From Bacteriovoracales bacterium (GTDB lineage Bacteria > Bdellovibrionota > Bacteriovoracia > Bacteriovoracales > Bacteriovoracaceae), in assembly GCA_030149295.1 (NCBI GenBank), contig JASBRV010000084.1, forward strand, positions 1 through 64,000: a DNA stretch of 64,000 nucleotides, in the 5' to 3' direction. A program made the position numbers and the translations under genes. How positions within the stretch are numbered: position 1 is the first letter of the stretch; each line of letters starts with the position of its first letter. A model generated the notes under the pieces. The model had not been told where the DNA came from and did no database searches. It worked only from the letters and a program-made list of their open reading frames with translations. This document shows positions 52,610 through 60,447 of this stretch, in pieces.

Positions 52610-53046
52610 AGGACTTTTTCCCACTCTACAATTTGACCGTCATCTATTTTGTTATTGGTCTTCTTGTAACCATGACTTTCATTGAGAGAGTACATGCGAA
52701 AATTATCTATACGACAATAATGTTTGATAGACTTTGCCTTTAACTCTTTGGCCTTTTCTTCAAAAAACTCTTTAATTTCGTGATTATAACCAGCACCTTG
52801 GTGGTTAATTTTAAGTCCTGTATTCTTCGTTAATAAGGCCCCATTTTCTTTTCTGAAAAATACAGCGGCTACAATCTCATCATCTTCATTGGTGACACCA
52901 TAAAGAAGCCAACCATCTTTCACTTCTTTTTTAATTTCCTCAAGATTCCAATTAAAATCTGGGGTATCGGAAAAGGCATCGATCGTATATTCATAAACCT
53001 TTTTGATATCTTTGGGTTTATCTGCGCTAAAAAAACTGAGGTTCAT
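52606..53046 (-). CDS. GNAT-like acetyltransferase
   Basis: I start at ATG 53046 (146 aa), where AAGGA lies 5 nt upstream. The fold is suggested by a central strand W-L-L-Y-G-V-T-N-E-D-D-E-I-V-A-A-V-F-F, the loop around N-H-Q-G-A-G-Y where the acetyl-CoA motif Q/RxxGxG/A is expected, and the C-terminal N-F-R-M-Y-S-L-N-E-S-H-G-Y-K segment typical of GNAT proteins. The substrate is unknown. It lies 38 nt downstream of the cytochrome gene. Confidence 0.65.
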   Translation of the reverse strand: MNLSFFSADKPKDIKKVYEYTIDAFSDTPDFNWNLEEIKKEVKDGWLLYGVTNEDDEIVAAVFFRKENGALLTKNTGLKINHQGAGYNHEIKEFFEEKAKELKAKSIKHYCRIDNFRMYSLNESHGYKKTNNKIDDGQIVEWEKVL

Positions 53047-53084
53047 GCAAATCCTTTTGGCCAAGCTCAATCATTAAGGAGAAT

Positions 53085-53384
53085 CTATTTCATCGCGGAA
53101 ATATAAGCAGCGAGGTCTTCTATATCAGAGTTGGAAAGGCCCTGAATGTAAGGCAACATCTTTGGATTCTTGCGTTCAACTCCTGCCTTAAACTGCTTGA
53201 TGCTTGAGATGATATACCAGTCAAATTGGCCGGCAATCTTGGGAGCCTCTTGCTCAACGACGCCCATTCCATCTGCACCATGGCACTGGATACAGGCCTT
53301 ATAAAGTTCCTGCCCCTTGGCCGCATCAGCAGCTTGAGCGTTAAAAGATAAAACAGATAATACCAAAGCGAGTGTCGTTAACAA
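53085..53384 (-). CDS. Class I cytochrome c, periplasmic
   Basis: The 99-aa protein starts at a TTG behind GGAGG (5-nt spacing). It has a signal peptide ending near N-A-Q-A-A and one haem site C-I-Q-C-H with a distal methionine in K-M-L-P-Y. The final Y-I-S-A-M-K is the usual C-terminal helix. It is probably an electron carrier matured by the ResB/CcsA system encoded at 57-60 kb. Confidence 0.93.
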   Translation of the reverse strand: MLTTLALVLSVLSFNAQAADAAKGQELYKACIQCHGADGMGVVEQEAPKIAGQFDWYIISSIKQFKAGVERKNPKMLPYIQGLSNSDIEDLAAYISAMK

Positions 53385-53422
53385 CGCATCCTCCCATAAA
53401 AAATAGACTCAAATACCCTTCT

Positions 53423-53451
53423 AATTTATCTCCTATGAGGACAGACGGCAA
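53423..53451 (-). promoter_or_regulatory. Candidate sigma-70 promoter for the cytochrome c gene
   Basis: On the minus strand TTGCCG (53451-53446) and TAAATT (53428-53423) are 17 bp apart, about 40 bp before the start. Confidence 0.4.
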
Positions 53452-53468
53452 CAATTTTACTTACTTAT

Positions 53469-53477
53469 TGCTATAAT
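53469..53477 (+). promoter_or_regulatory. Extended -10 (TGCTATAAT) before the thiamine pyrophosphokinase-like gene
   Basis: A perfect TATAAT with the extended TGn motif ends 6 nt before the ATG at 53484. Transcription would begin at the start codon. An earlier ATG at 53478 touches the -10 itself and would fall before the transcript start. Confidence 0.5.
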
Positions 53478-53483
53478 ATGAGC

Positions 53484-54104
53484 ATGACAAAAAGATATGT
53501 CTTCATTGGACCTATGAAAATTCCTGAGCCTTCAAGAATCAGGGCCTTGTACAAAGATTTAAAAGATGCACCTCATATCTATATAGATGGAGGTCTGTTG
53601 CATAAGCCTCACCTTAAAGTTCCTCATCTCTTTAGTTTAGGTGATGGCGATAGCTCCGACGGCCTGGCCTTGGATATTGGCCATCCTTCAGAGAAGGACC
53701 AAAGCGACTTTACTCTTGCGCTGCAGGAATGGCTCAAAAAAGAAGATCCCCCACCATCTGAGCTTCACTTACTGGGTTTATGGGGCGGTCGGCTCGACCA
53801 CTCCCTCGCCCTCTTGGGTGAATGTTTTTCCTTTTTAGAAAGTTGGCCTTCACATAAGATCATTTACTACCGAGAGGATGGAAAAATTGGAGGCATTCTT
53901 TTTAAAGGACAATACGAACTCAATTTTCATGGCACTTTCAGTTTATTTGCTCTTAAATCTAATCAAGTCACCATCTCAGGAGAGGCGAAGTACAATGGCG
54001 ACTTCAATCTTCAACCCCTCTCAAGTTTAGGGCTCAGTAATATTAGTAAAGGTTCAGTTTCCCTTTGCTCCCAACATCCTCTACTTTTGTGCCTCAATGA
54101 TTAA
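53484..54104 (+). CDS. Thiamine pyrophosphokinase-like protein
   Basis: The protein has 206 aa from ATG 53484 (208 aa if the ATG at 53478 were used). Family hallmarks are Y-I-D-G-G-L (ADGG-like), L-G-D-G-D-S (GDxDS), K-D-Q-S-D-F-T-L-A-L (DxTDxxxA) and G-G-R-L-D-H (GGRxDH). It would transfer pyrophosphate from ATP to thiamine. Its start geometry suggests leaderless translation. It converges with the acylase gene (24-bp overlap). Confidence 0.85.
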   Translation: MTKRYVFIGPMKIPEPSRIRALYKDLKDAPHIYIDGGLLHKPHLKVPHLFSLGDGDSSDGLALDIGHPSEKDQSDFTLALQEWLKKEDPPPSELHLLGLWGGRLDHSLALLGECFSFLESWPSHKIIYYREDGKIGGILFKGQYELNFHGTFSLFALKSNQVTISGEAKYNGDFNLQPLSSLGLSNISKGSVSLCSQHPLLLCLND

Positions 54105-56426
54105 AGTGCCGTAGCGCTCTTCTTTTCTAAGCTCTCTCATGAGCTGGGGTCGATACTGATTTTCTTTAAAGAGGGCCCACTGATCAAAAAGAAAGGGGCT
54201 CTTTCTATGCCCACTATTTCCCATGGGCAGAATTCCCCAGGACTCTTTTGGATTTTTAAAATCCACTAACCTTCTAGTGCTCGGTCCGGCTTCAACTTTC
54301 ATTCCATATTCACAGCCAACTTCGCGCATGTGATTAATTTCGTGAAATCCACCATCAATAGGGTAAGGACCATGATTAAAGATGCTGGCCAGTACAGGAG
54401 AAGCCTTGCCCAAAGGATGAGGAAAAGTAATGAGGTGTTCACTTCCCCACTGCCACTTTTTAAAATCATCACCATAATTGGCCTTAAGTTCTTTTAAGGC
54501 GTCGCGAACACTTTGGGCCACCAACAAAGAACTTCCCTCTTGATTAAACTTTCGATTAAGAGCAAAAGAGAAGTCATTTAACGAGCAAAAATGAAGGTAT
54601 TCTAATTCCTCCATTTCTTTAAAGGCCTTCTTCCTAAAATGATGAAGGACTTTAAAATAAACAAGGGGCTGTCCCATTTCATGATAGGAAAGTCTATTCC
54701 ACTCCCTAAACCAATTTAGAACTTTCTTTTCCCAAGGACTGAGTTGATCTTGAAAATGGTCTCTAGTCCATTTCACCATGTGAATATGACGTTGTTCTCT
54801 TATCCAATTGGTCGGAGCGGTTTGGACAAGTTTCATATCATCGAGGTTCCACTTTTCTTGTGCACTTAAGAGGTGATGAATGGTTTTATAGCGATCACTG
54901 GGATGAAAGTAGCCTGGAAACTGGGAAGGAATCACATTTTCAGGAACTTGATTGGCACTCACCACGACACCTGAATCGGGATTAATTTGATGGGCGCGAT
55001 CTTTGAAGGCGACTTTCTTCCATGTAAGATTTGGGTTTTCTGGTAAATACTCGCCATGACTGATTCTTCTAGAGTCAATTCCCTCACGCTTCCAAACAGT
55101 CCCCACTAAATAACGGGCGATATGATTTTCCTCTTGATTGGCATAAACAACATTGAGGCCGGGCGCTCCGGCGTAGCTCATCGCTTGTTCAAATTCGTCT
55201 ACACTCTTTGCCATGAGACCATAATAAAGAGTCTTCTCTGGCCGACTATCTAAATCGTGATGGCCCCAGTGCATGGCAAGCTTTTGCTTTTCCTTTAAAG
55301 GAATAAAGTTTTCTTTGTCATTTAAGGCCTTTTTTAAAATACCATCAACAAAAACCCCTCGAGGGGACCAGCCAACATCGAGCAGGTAATCCTTATCATC
55401 TTTAACTAGGATTTTTTCTTGAGACTTTTTGATGGGAGAATACCCTTCTTTGGTCACTACACTTTTATTGTCTTTGGAAACTTTTTCGTAAATGAAGTCC
55501 ATATCATCGACGTAAGATATGGTGACCCCCCAACCATGATTTTTTGTATGCCCCATGGCCGCAAAAGGAACCCCCGGCACAAAATGACCGTAAAATTCAA
55601 AACCAGGAAAAGACAGGTGGGCCTCATACCATAGGCCTGGAGAGGAAAAACGCACATGAGGATCACTGGCGAGGATAACTCCCCCTTTACTTCTTTTTTG
55701 ATTGAGCGCCCAAGCATTGGAACCGGTAAAAAGCCCTACTAACTCTTCACCAAAATGATGACCTTTAAACCAGGTTGTATCTTGAAAGCTAACCTTTTCC
55801 TTGGCTTTTTGGGGATAGGCCCGTAATTGATTCACCTCATTTGGCTTAAGTTTATTGGCCATCCTCTCCGTAAAAAGATCGGCCTTTAATCCCATGGCAA
55901 AGCTATAGGCCATGTATCCCAAAACAGCGTGGGCATCCTCAACTTTAAAGGCCTTAGGATTCGTTCCCAAAAGAAGATACTCAAAAGGACTGAGTCCTAG
56001 ATCAATATAAGCATTTGCCCCTGAAACAAAAGCTGCCATCAATCTATCAATGTGGGGGTCGCGGCTTTCTTGATTTCTTTGACGAAAGTTTTTGGTGAGA
56101 CTTAAAGTACGAAAAAGGACATCTGTCTCTAGAGCTTTTTGTCCGAGAATCTCAGCAAGTTGACCAGTAGAGAGTCTTCGAATGAGATCCATTTGCAAGA
56201 GACGATCTTGGGCCATCACAAAACCGAGGGCGCGATAGGCTTCAATCTCATTGGGCGCTTTAATATGCGGAATTCCGTAATTATCGTAGGTGATTTCTAC
56301 CGACTCTTGAAAACTCTTAGCGGCGATCTTTCCTCGATAAACTGGCTTTCCTTTGTGGGGTAAAGTTAACACCACGACAAAAAGAACGAGGATAATAAAG
56401 ACAAAACCATAAAATATTTTTTTCAT
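54081..56426 (-). CDS. Penicillin acylase-family (S45) Ntn hydrolase
   Basis: The 781-aa protein has an N-terminal hydrophobic signal/anchor (I-F-Y-G-F-V-F-I-I-L-V-L-F-V-V-V). The S45 nucleophile motif T-G-S-N-A-W-A lies near residue 236; family members self-cleave before this Ser to give alpha and beta chains. The beta chain shows G-H-F-V-P-G-V-P-F-A-A-M-G-H-T and V-V-S-A-N-Q-V-P, as expected. Substrates in this family range from penicillins to acyl-homoserine lactones and cannot be told here. It is divergent from the DUF1624 gene. Confidence 0.92.
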   Translation of the reverse strand: MKKIFYGFVFIILVLFVVVLTLPHKGKPVYRGKIAAKSFQESVEITYDNYGIPHIKAPNEIEAYRALGFVMAQDRLLQMDLIRRLSTGQLAEILGQKALETDVLFRTLSLTKNFRQRNQESRDPHIDRLMAAFVSGANAYIDLGLSPFEYLLLGTNPKAFKVEDAHAVLGYMAYSFAMGLKADLFTERMANKLKPNEVNQLRAYPQKAKEKVSFQDTTWFKGHHFGEELVGLFTGSNAWALNQKRSKGGVILASDPHVRFSSPGLWYEAHLSFPGFEFYGHFVPGVPFAAMGHTKNHGWGVTISYVDDMDFIYEKVSKDNKSVVTKEGYSPIKKSQEKILVKDDKDYLLDVGWSPRGVFVDGILKKALNDKENFIPLKEKQKLAMHWGHHDLDSRPEKTLYYGLMAKSVDEFEQAMSYAGAPGLNVVYANQEENHIARYLVGTVWKREGIDSRRISHGEYLPENPNLTWKKVAFKDRAHQINPDSGVVVSANQVPENVIPSQFPGYFHPSDRYKTIHHLLSAQEKWNLDDMKLVQTAPTNWIREQRHIHMVKWTRDHFQDQLSPWEKKVLNWFREWNRLSYHEMGQPLVYFKVLHHFRKKAFKEMEELEYLHFCSLNDFSFALNRKFNQEGSSLLVAQSVRDALKELKANYGDDFKKWQWGSEHLITFPHPLGKASPVLASIFNHGPYPIDGGFHEINHMREVGCEYGMKVEAGPSTRRLVDFKNPKESWGILPMGNSGHRKSPFLFDQWALFKENQYRPQLMRELRKEERYGTLIIEAQK

Positions 56427-56444
56427 GAACTCTCTCTAATGAAG

Positions 56445-56450
56445 TAAAAT
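56445..56450 (+). promoter_or_regulatory. -10-like TAAAAT, 7 nt before the DUF1624 gene
   Basis: TAAAAT ends 7 nt before ATG 56458; no ribosome binding site is visible. Confidence 0.35.
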
Positions 56451-56457
56451 AATCATT

Positions 56458-57138
56458 ATGAATGAGTTAAAAGCAGGGAGCAAATTTCGTTGGCCTTTTG
56501 TGGATTACCTAAGGGCCATTGCCGTGATCTTAATGATCATCTTTCACTTCTCTTTTGACCTCAAAGCATTTCGCTATGTGCAAATTGATTTTATCAACGA
56601 TCCACTATGGTGGATTTTTCCACGCGTCATCGTATTTCTTTTTCTCTTTAGTATGGGCATAAGCTTTGAAATTTCTTATGAAGACGGCATTGATTGGAAA
56701 AAATTTAATCGACGGCTCCTTAAGATAGGCGTCGGCGCCCTTCTCATTTCCTTATTCACCTTTTTTGCTTACCGCTCCAGATGGATTTATTTTGGCACCT
56801 TGCACTGTATTTTTGTCTGTAGCCTTCTGATAATCCCTCTAAGAAAAAGGCCAAAGACCTGTATTGGATTGGCGTTGGTGATTTTACTGCCGTTGTTAAC
56901 TGGTTTCCAATGGCCTTGGATAAAAATGGGCCACCCCTCTCTCGACTACATCCCAGCTCTGCCCTGGCTAGGTGTCGTTCTTATGGGAATGAGCGCCAAA
57001 TCAATTGGTCTTCACAAGCTTAAACTTCCTTCAAATAAAGGAGTTAAGTTCCTCAGTCAACATAGTTTATTCATCTACCTCATTCATCAGCCAATCCTTT
57101 TTGGACTGGTCAAGGCGTTTTATACATTGACTCACTAA
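56458..57138 (+). CDS. DUF1624-type membrane protein (acyltransferase-like)
   Basis: The 226-aa protein has about seven membrane segments and the family pattern F-V-D-Y-L-R-A-I-A-V-I-L-M-I-I-F-H-F at its start, with R-x-x-A-I-x-x-M-x-x-x-H resembling heparan-alpha-glucosaminide N-acetyltransferase relatives. F-G-T-L-H-C-I-F-V is the second conserved stretch. It may move acyl groups across the membrane. It is shorter than YeiB-type proteins. Confidence 0.8.
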   Translation: MNELKAGSKFRWPFVDYLRAIAVILMIIFHFSFDLKAFRYVQIDFINDPLWWIFPRVIVFLFLFSMGISFEISYEDGIDWKKFNRRLLKIGVGALLISLFTFFAYRSRWIYFGTLHCIFVCSLLIIPLRKRPKTCIGLALVILLPLLTGFQWPWIKMGHPSLDYIPALPWLGVVLMGMSAKSIGLHKLKLPSNKGVKFLSQHSLFIYLIHQPILFGLVKAFYTLTH

Positions 57139-57171
57139 GAGCATTAAGTGCTTAGAAATAAAGAGACAATT

Positions 57172-57188
57172 CTGGCCCGAACCTTGTC
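57172..57188 (+). promoter_or_regulatory. Sigma-54-like box before the ResB gene
   Basis: CTGGCCCGAACCTTGTC keeps GG-N10-GT spacing and matches most of YTGGCACGRNNNTTGCW (mismatches at the A after GGC, the C at -12 and the last base). The predicted start near 57198 gives a 24-nt leader with AAGGAG. An imperfect dyad lies about 20 bp upstream. Confidence 0.35.
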
Positions 57189-57221
57189 CCCATGCTAAAT
57201 AAGATGCATAAGGAGAGAGAT

Positions 57222-58862
57222 GTGAATATCGCGAAAATCGAGCGTACTCTTGGTGGTTTAAAATTTGCTGTTACCATACTTAGCCTTTTTGCTATCGCTA
57301 TGGTGGTCGGTACTTTTTTTGAGAGTTATTACGGCACAGATTTCGCCAATAGAACCGTCTATAAGACCTGGTTTTTTATGCTAATCCAATTTGGCATGTT
57401 CATCTCTATTACTTTTGCGGCTTTTCTCAGACTTCCTCCCAAAAAAAGGCTTTACGGCTTTTACACTATTCATTCCGGTCTCATCATTATTGGTGCCGGC
57501 TCTTTTATGACCTACTATGCAGGGGTGGATGGGTCCATCCTCCTGCCCCCAAACACACCTAACAGAGAAGTTATCCTCAGTGATGATATTCTAAAGATGA
57601 GATTTCCTGATGAAGGTCGGGTGGTGAGCTTTAAGCTGCCTTACAGCGGTTTTGGAAAGGACATCGGAGAAACTTATCAAGGAATAAAGCTTGGTCGCTA
57701 TCTCCCCTTTGCTGAAAAAGAATTCACCTGGCTCAAACCAAAAAGAAGCTATTCTCAAGGGGAGTCGCTTCATTCTAGCCGCTACACACTCGCCAATGAA
57801 ATGGTGGCTCAAGATTTTACCGTTAGCCTTCATCCCGAATCGACAGACTTTGAATCCAACCTCAGCATGGGCCCCCTAACGATCCATTACCTGCCCGAGA
57901 CACTTGCACCATGCTTTAAAGAGAATAACCCCTCAAAACTCATTCTTTGGGACAGAAGGGAAGGCAGCTGTTTTACACCAGAGCAAAGAAAAATCTCTCT
58001 TCAAGTTTCCAAAGAAAGTGGCAATCGCTTTTTGGCCTTTGATTATGGTGGAGAAGTCGTCAGTTTCTTTCCGGACCTGAGCCCTTGGCCGCTCAACAAA
58101 GATATGAAAGTCCAAAGAGGTGCAGACATTAGAATTTTTTCAAAAAAATTATTCGAAGAAAAGCCTAATCTTTTCCTCTTCGGTAAGTGGACCGCTTTTT
58201 ACGACAAAGATGAGGAAAAATGGTTGGCCCACCCATTAAAGAAAGGTAAGCCCCAAGAGATACCATGGATGGGATTTGAATTAGTCTTAGAAGATCATAA
58301 CAAAGATAAGGTACCAACCTTGTTACCAAAGGAAGTTCTTCCCATTCAAAAGAATAATGAAATCATCAAGGGAAACACCAGGGCCCTTGAGTTGATCGTT
58401 CAGGGAGAATCCTATTGGGTTACAAATCAAAACCCGATACAGCTTCTCATTAACGGCAAGCGAGTCGTTTTTGCGCTTCAAAAAGAATCCTTGATGCTCC
58501 CTTTTGAGTTTGTGCTCACCCGTTTTAAAATGGATACTGACCCTGGAACTAAAAGGGCTGCCTCCTATGAGTCATTTGTACGCCTTTTCTCTGAAAATGG
58601 TCCAAGCGACCATCATATCTTCATGAATAATCCTCTAAAACATTCTGGTTTTACCTTTTACCAAGCTAGCTACAGTCAAGACCGCCAAGGCAACTATAGC
58701 TCTACCTTGAGTGTTAATGTGGATCCAGGAAGACCTTTTAAATATGCAGGTTCCCTCATGCTTGTTTTTGGAAGTATGTGGCACTATTGGCTCAACTTTC
58801 GAAAACGAAAAAGAAAGAAAGTCACCCCCTTAATGGAGGCCCTTGAAAATGAAACAGCCTAA
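57222..58862 (+). CDS. resB: ResB-like cytochrome c biogenesis protein (System II)
   Basis: I start at GTG 57222 (546 aa) because AAGGAG lies 6 nt upstream; the frame also has an ATG at 57192 without a ribosome binding site. The protein has membrane segments near residues 15-35, 58-78 and 90-110, a large periplasmic domain and a final helix at about 510-530 (S-L-M-L-V-F-G-S-M-W-H-Y-W). The N-terminal F-A-V-T-I-L-S-L-F-A-I-A-M-V-V-G-T-F-F-E and the F-T-F-Y-Q-A-S-Y segment are typical of ResB/Ccs1. With CcsA it delivers haem and ligates it to apocytochrome c. Its end overlaps ccsA by 14 nt. Confidence 0.88.
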   Translation: MNIAKIERTLGGLKFAVTILSLFAIAMVVGTFFESYYGTDFANRTVYKTWFFMLIQFGMFISITFAAFLRLPPKKRLYGFYTIHSGLIIIGAGSFMTYYAGVDGSILLPPNTPNREVILSDDILKMRFPDEGRVVSFKLPYSGFGKDIGETYQGIKLGRYLPFAEKEFTWLKPKRSYSQGESLHSSRYTLANEMVAQDFTVSLHPESTDFESNLSMGPLTIHYLPETLAPCFKENNPSKLILWDRREGSCFTPEQRKISLQVSKESGNRFLAFDYGGEVVSFFPDLSPWPLNKDMKVQRGADIRIFSKKLFEEKPNLFLFGKWTAFYDKDEEKWLAHPLKKGKPQEIPWMGFELVLEDHNKDKVPTLLPKEVLPIQKNNEIIKGNTRALELIVQGESYWVTNQNPIQLLINGKRVVFALQKESLMLPFEFVLTRFKMDTDPGTKRAASYESFVRLFSENGPSDHHIFMNNPLKHSGFTFYQASYSQDRQGNYSSTLSVNVDPGRPFKYAGSLMLVFGSMWHYWLNFRKRKRKKVTPLMEALENETA

Positions 58863-60435
58863 TAAATACTATCTGATTAAATTACCGGCGCTCTTATTAA
58901 GTGTTCTTTGCCTTTTCCTTCCATTCTCAATAAATGCACAAGAGACAATAGAACAAACCTATTTTTGTCAGAACAAATTGGGTCAAATCCCAATACGCCA
59001 AGGGGGACGAGTCAAGCCTCTTTATGTCCATGCTAGAGAGGTTATCAAATACCTCTCTGGTAAGAAGGGTTATAAAAATCTAAGTGCCACTCAGACCTAT
59101 TGCCTCCTCAGCCTAAAAAGTATGGGATTAGAGAGCCCTATCAACCTCAAGGCACGCGTTGATCATGTCGATGCCCAAAAGTTTTTTGAATTACCAGAAG
59201 GTGAAAAGACCATTGCTTTCTCAAGACTAATGGATGAAATTCCTCGCCTACAAAGGGCAACGAGGCAAGTAAAAGTCCCCAATTCAAAAGACAAAGCACT
59301 TCAAACATTATTAAGCCAAGCCGCTATTTATCGAGAAATAACAGATGGTAACAATTGGCTTTTACCGGCAATGACAAATGAAAGAGTGGATTGGATTCCC
59401 GTCACTGCTTTCTTAAGAGAAGATAAAATCATTGAAGCAAAGAAAGTAAGTTCCACACCATTTCTCAAAGTGATTTTTGAGGAAGTAGAAAGATACGAGA
59501 AAATTATTGGTGATAATCATCTTTTAGAATACCGGTTCATGAAAATGAAGTTGCCAATGGTGTCCCTTGCTCTCACTCTCCTGGCCCTTGCCTCTCTTAC
59601 TCTTTTTAAAAGGTTTTCATGGGCATTGGTTTTAAGCTTTGGCACGATTGGTGTTCAAACGGCGCTTATCGTTTTTCGCATTCTTATAAGTGGCAGAGCC
59701 CCCATTACCAATATGTACGAAACTGTCATGTTTTCAGGTTTCGGTGCCCTCTTTTTAGCCCTTATTGTCGGTCATCTAAAAAAAGAAAAAGTTTATGTCT
59801 ATATGGGTCTCGCCTACAATGCTTGTACTCTTATGATGATGAATTTTGCGACTGGCATGCTCTCAGAAAGCATAAGTCCATTAGTTCCTGTGTTAAGAGA
59901 TAACTTTTGGCTCTCAACCCACGTCACCACAATTATTCTATCTTATGGTGCACTCGCCCTTAGCTGGATTCTTGCCAATACCGTCATGATTAAAAAACGT
60001 TTTTCACAAATGTCCAAAGCGGATGAGGCTTATTATGTAGACCATATTTACACCACACTAAAATGGGGCACCATTATGTTAGGTGCAGGTATCATTTTAG
60101 GCGGTGTTTGGGCGGACTATAGTTGGGGACGTTTTTGGGGTTGGGACCCAAAAGAAACATGGAGTCTTATCGCTTTTGTTATATATATGGCCATTCTCCA
60201 TGGTCGCTATACTTCTTGGATACCAAATCACCGCTTTATCCCCTTGGTTGCTGGGGCTTTTATGTCAATTATGATGGCATGGTTTGGAGTGAACTATATC
60301 CTTGCTTCAGGACTACATTCTTATGGATTTAGTGAGGGAGGAGCCCTCTTCCTTGGTAGCTTTTTCTTAGTCCAAACAACTATAATACTTATAACTAATA
60401 TTAATTTTAAAGAAAGAAAAAGCTCTCTTACTTAG
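58849..60435 (+). CDS. ccsA: CcsA/ResC-type haem export and ligation protein (System II)
   Basis: I start at ATG 58849 (528 aa); a TTG at 58843 is too close to GGAGG. A signal-like helix is followed by a periplasmic region of about 200 residues and then eight membrane segments. The haem-handling WWD region reads W-G-R-F-W-G-W-D-P-K-E-T-W-S-L, and flanking histidines are in T-H-V-T and L-H-S-Y-G. The N-terminal periplasmic domain makes it longer than plastid CcsA. It forms the System II synthase with ResB. Confidence 0.92.
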   Translation: MKQPNKYYLIKLPALLLSVLCLFLPFSINAQETIEQTYFCQNKLGQIPIRQGGRVKPLYVHAREVIKYLSGKKGYKNLSATQTYCLLSLKSMGLESPINLKARVDHVDAQKFFELPEGEKTIAFSRLMDEIPRLQRATRQVKVPNSKDKALQTLLSQAAIYREITDGNNWLLPAMTNERVDWIPVTAFLREDKIIEAKKVSSTPFLKVIFEEVERYEKIIGDNHLLEYRFMKMKLPMVSLALTLLALASLTLFKRFSWALVLSFGTIGVQTALIVFRILISGRAPITNMYETVMFSGFGALFLALIVGHLKKEKVYVYMGLAYNACTLMMMNFATGMLSESISPLVPVLRDNFWLSTHVTTIILSYGALALSWILANTVMIKKRFSQMSKADEAYYVDHIYTTLKWGTIMLGAGIILGGVWADYSWGRFWGWDPKETWSLIAFVIYMAILHGRYTSWIPNHRFIPLVAGAFMSIMMAWFGVNYILASGLHSYGFSEGGALFLGSFFLVQTTIILITNINFKERKSSLT

Positions 60436-60447
60436 GCTAACCCTTTG

